From: Lentisphaerota bacterium
GTDB lineage: Bacteria; Verrucomicrobiota; Kiritimatiellia; RFP12; UBA1067
Length of the DNA: 6,616 nt
Assembly: GCA_015061765.1 (NCBI GenBank)
Contig: SUVZ01000218.1
Span: 1-6,616 of the forward strand
Direction: 5' to 3'
The position numbers and the translations under genes are program-made. The notes beneath the pieces are model-generated. The model searched no databases. It had not been told where the DNA came from and saw only the letters and a program-made list of their open reading frames with translations. Positions within the stretch are counted from its first letter, which is position 1. Each line of letters begins with the position of its first letter. Below are positions 5,734 to 6,616 of the stretch, in pieces.

Positions 5734-6616
5734 TTACAACTTCTCAATCGTATTCAAGAACGCGTCGATCTTCAAAGCTCCCTGTACGGCATCGCCATCT
5801 TTCAGGAACACCATGAAATACTTGTACTTCTGCCCTGCATTGTCAGCCCAGATGCGTCCAAGTTCCGCCTTTGCCTGAGAATCGCTACCATCCCTGTCTG
5901 CGCCTTTATACTCAACCATCACCACATTACCTTTATCGGTATAAACCATAAAGTCAGGATAGTGATTTGTAAAACCATTGATGCAGAATCCCTTACGGTC
6001 TTTTATCCGATGCCACCATTTCACATTGTCTTTACTTGCAATTGCCTGAATAAGAGACAACTCCTCTTGGTTCATATCGTCATATTCGCCAGCGTATAAG
6101 GATTTCTCAATATAAGTGACTGCAGAAATCGGCTGTATTGTCTGCGGCAACTTGTAGTTTGCCTTACACACCACGGCGTTCTGATTTATCTTGTCGTTGA
6201 AAGCTGACTTCTTGTGCTGCTTCGCAAGTTTGTCTATCTTGTCCCTGACGCACTGAACAAACGACGGCAAGAACTCCAATGACAGTTGATTGCGCTCAGC
6301 GGCGGGAAGTTGCTGCACAACACGCACAACATAGTCCTTGATCTCCTTCTTTTGGCAGAAATCAATCTTACTGTCAAGCTGCGTCGCCGCCATGTCGAGC
6401 AATGCATTTATTCTGTCGTCAGTAGTTTTTGTCGCAAGTTGCGCGGAAAAATACTCAAGTTCTGATTTCGTCAACTGCTTGCACTTTGGAGTAACATCCC
6501 CACTTTCGGATATGTCAACGCGAACGGCTCCCGAAACTGCAAGATTGAATGGCACCGATGCATCTTTCGCCGCAAGAGTAAATCCATCAAGTAACGCAGT
6601 CTCATTCAGAGGCACT
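5734..6616 (-). CDS. C-terminal part of a type III restriction (Res)-like helicase-endonuclease, 5' end beyond the window
   Basis: About 293 residues end at TAA (5736-5734). The frame is open to the right edge; the GTG at 6615 is just the first possible start in the window, and the true N-terminus with the expected DEAD/DEAH helicase motor lies outside. Residues 199-270, counted from that GTG, form a PD-(D/E)XK nuclease core: HYPDFMV with D221, then VVMVEYKG with E235 and K237, followed by a helix with Q247 and W256. This arrangement matches the C-terminal endonuclease domain of type III Res subunits and related 'restriction endonuclease subunit R' helicases. Residues 45-150 are mostly helical and carry no motif I recognise. 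In a type III system Res works with a Mod methyltransferase to cut unmodified foreign DNA; no mod gene is visible here, so a stand-alone helicase-nuclease is also possible. A winged-helix remnant follows 26 bases downstream on the same strand. Confidence 0.75.
   Translation of the reverse strand, partial: VPLNETALLDGFTLAAKDASVPFNLAVSGAVRVDISESGDVTPKCKQLTKSELEYFSAQLATKTTDDRINALLDMAATQLDSKIDFCQKKEIKDYVVRVVQQLPAAERNQLSLEFLPSFVQCVRDKIDKLAKQHKKSAFNDKINQNAVVCKANYKLPQTIQPISAVTYIEKSLYAGEYDDMNQEELSLIQAIASKDNVKWWHRIKDRKGFCINGFTNHYPDFMVYTDKGNVVMVEYKGADRDGSDSQAKAELGRIWADNAGQKYKYFMVFLKDGDAVQGALKIDAFLNTIEKL

Overview
The window looks like chromosomal DNA from a strictly anaerobic bacterium, plausibly of the PVC superphylum (Kiritimatiellota or Lentisphaerota type). 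The evidence is a long secreted parallel beta-helix protein of the 'DUF1565-like start / D-I-G-C-F-E end' style, a second secreted beta-rich protein beside it, a class I (CX2CX8CX5C) hybrid-cluster protein typical of obligate anaerobes, strong AAGGAG ribosome binding sites and moderately high GC. The phylum is an inference from gene style; there is no rRNA or other marker gene in the window.

Layout. (1) Positions 1-3417, minus strand: a probable two-gene unit for exported proteins. The first gene (979-3417) encodes an 812-residue signal-peptide protein made of two homologous beta-helix lobes. It is followed 42 nt downstream by a second secreted beta-sandwich-like protein (936 to 1) that runs off the left edge. 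(2) Positions 3418-3655: a divergent control region. A good sigma-70-type promoter (TTGACA, 18-nt spacer, TGn-TATATT) faces left and has an A10 run at its -35/spacer junction. An extended -10 faces right, with a CRP/FNR-like dyad centred where a class II activator would bind. (3) Positions 3656-5299, plus strand: hcp, a complete hybrid-cluster protein with all recognised metal ligands, followed by a perfect 30-bp palindrome. (4) Positions 5340-6616, minus strand: the C-terminal part of a type III restriction (Res)-like helicase-nuclease entering from the right edge. It is followed by a decayed winged-helix remnant with a (VNVG)3 repeat and an in-frame amber codon. The stretch 5340-5425 shows nothing I can name.

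How the genes may work together. The left unit probably builds or decorates the cell surface or acts on polysaccharide. Hcp probably handles nitric oxide, hydroxylamine or related nitrosative stress in the cytoplasm. The right end is the edge of a defence or accessory island with visible gene decay. I see no sign that these three blocks share one pathway. No clear new multi-gene system is visible; the points most worth checking are the regulatory architecture at 3490-3623, the cysteine-stacked double beta-helix, and the broken winged-helix gene next to the Res-like gene.
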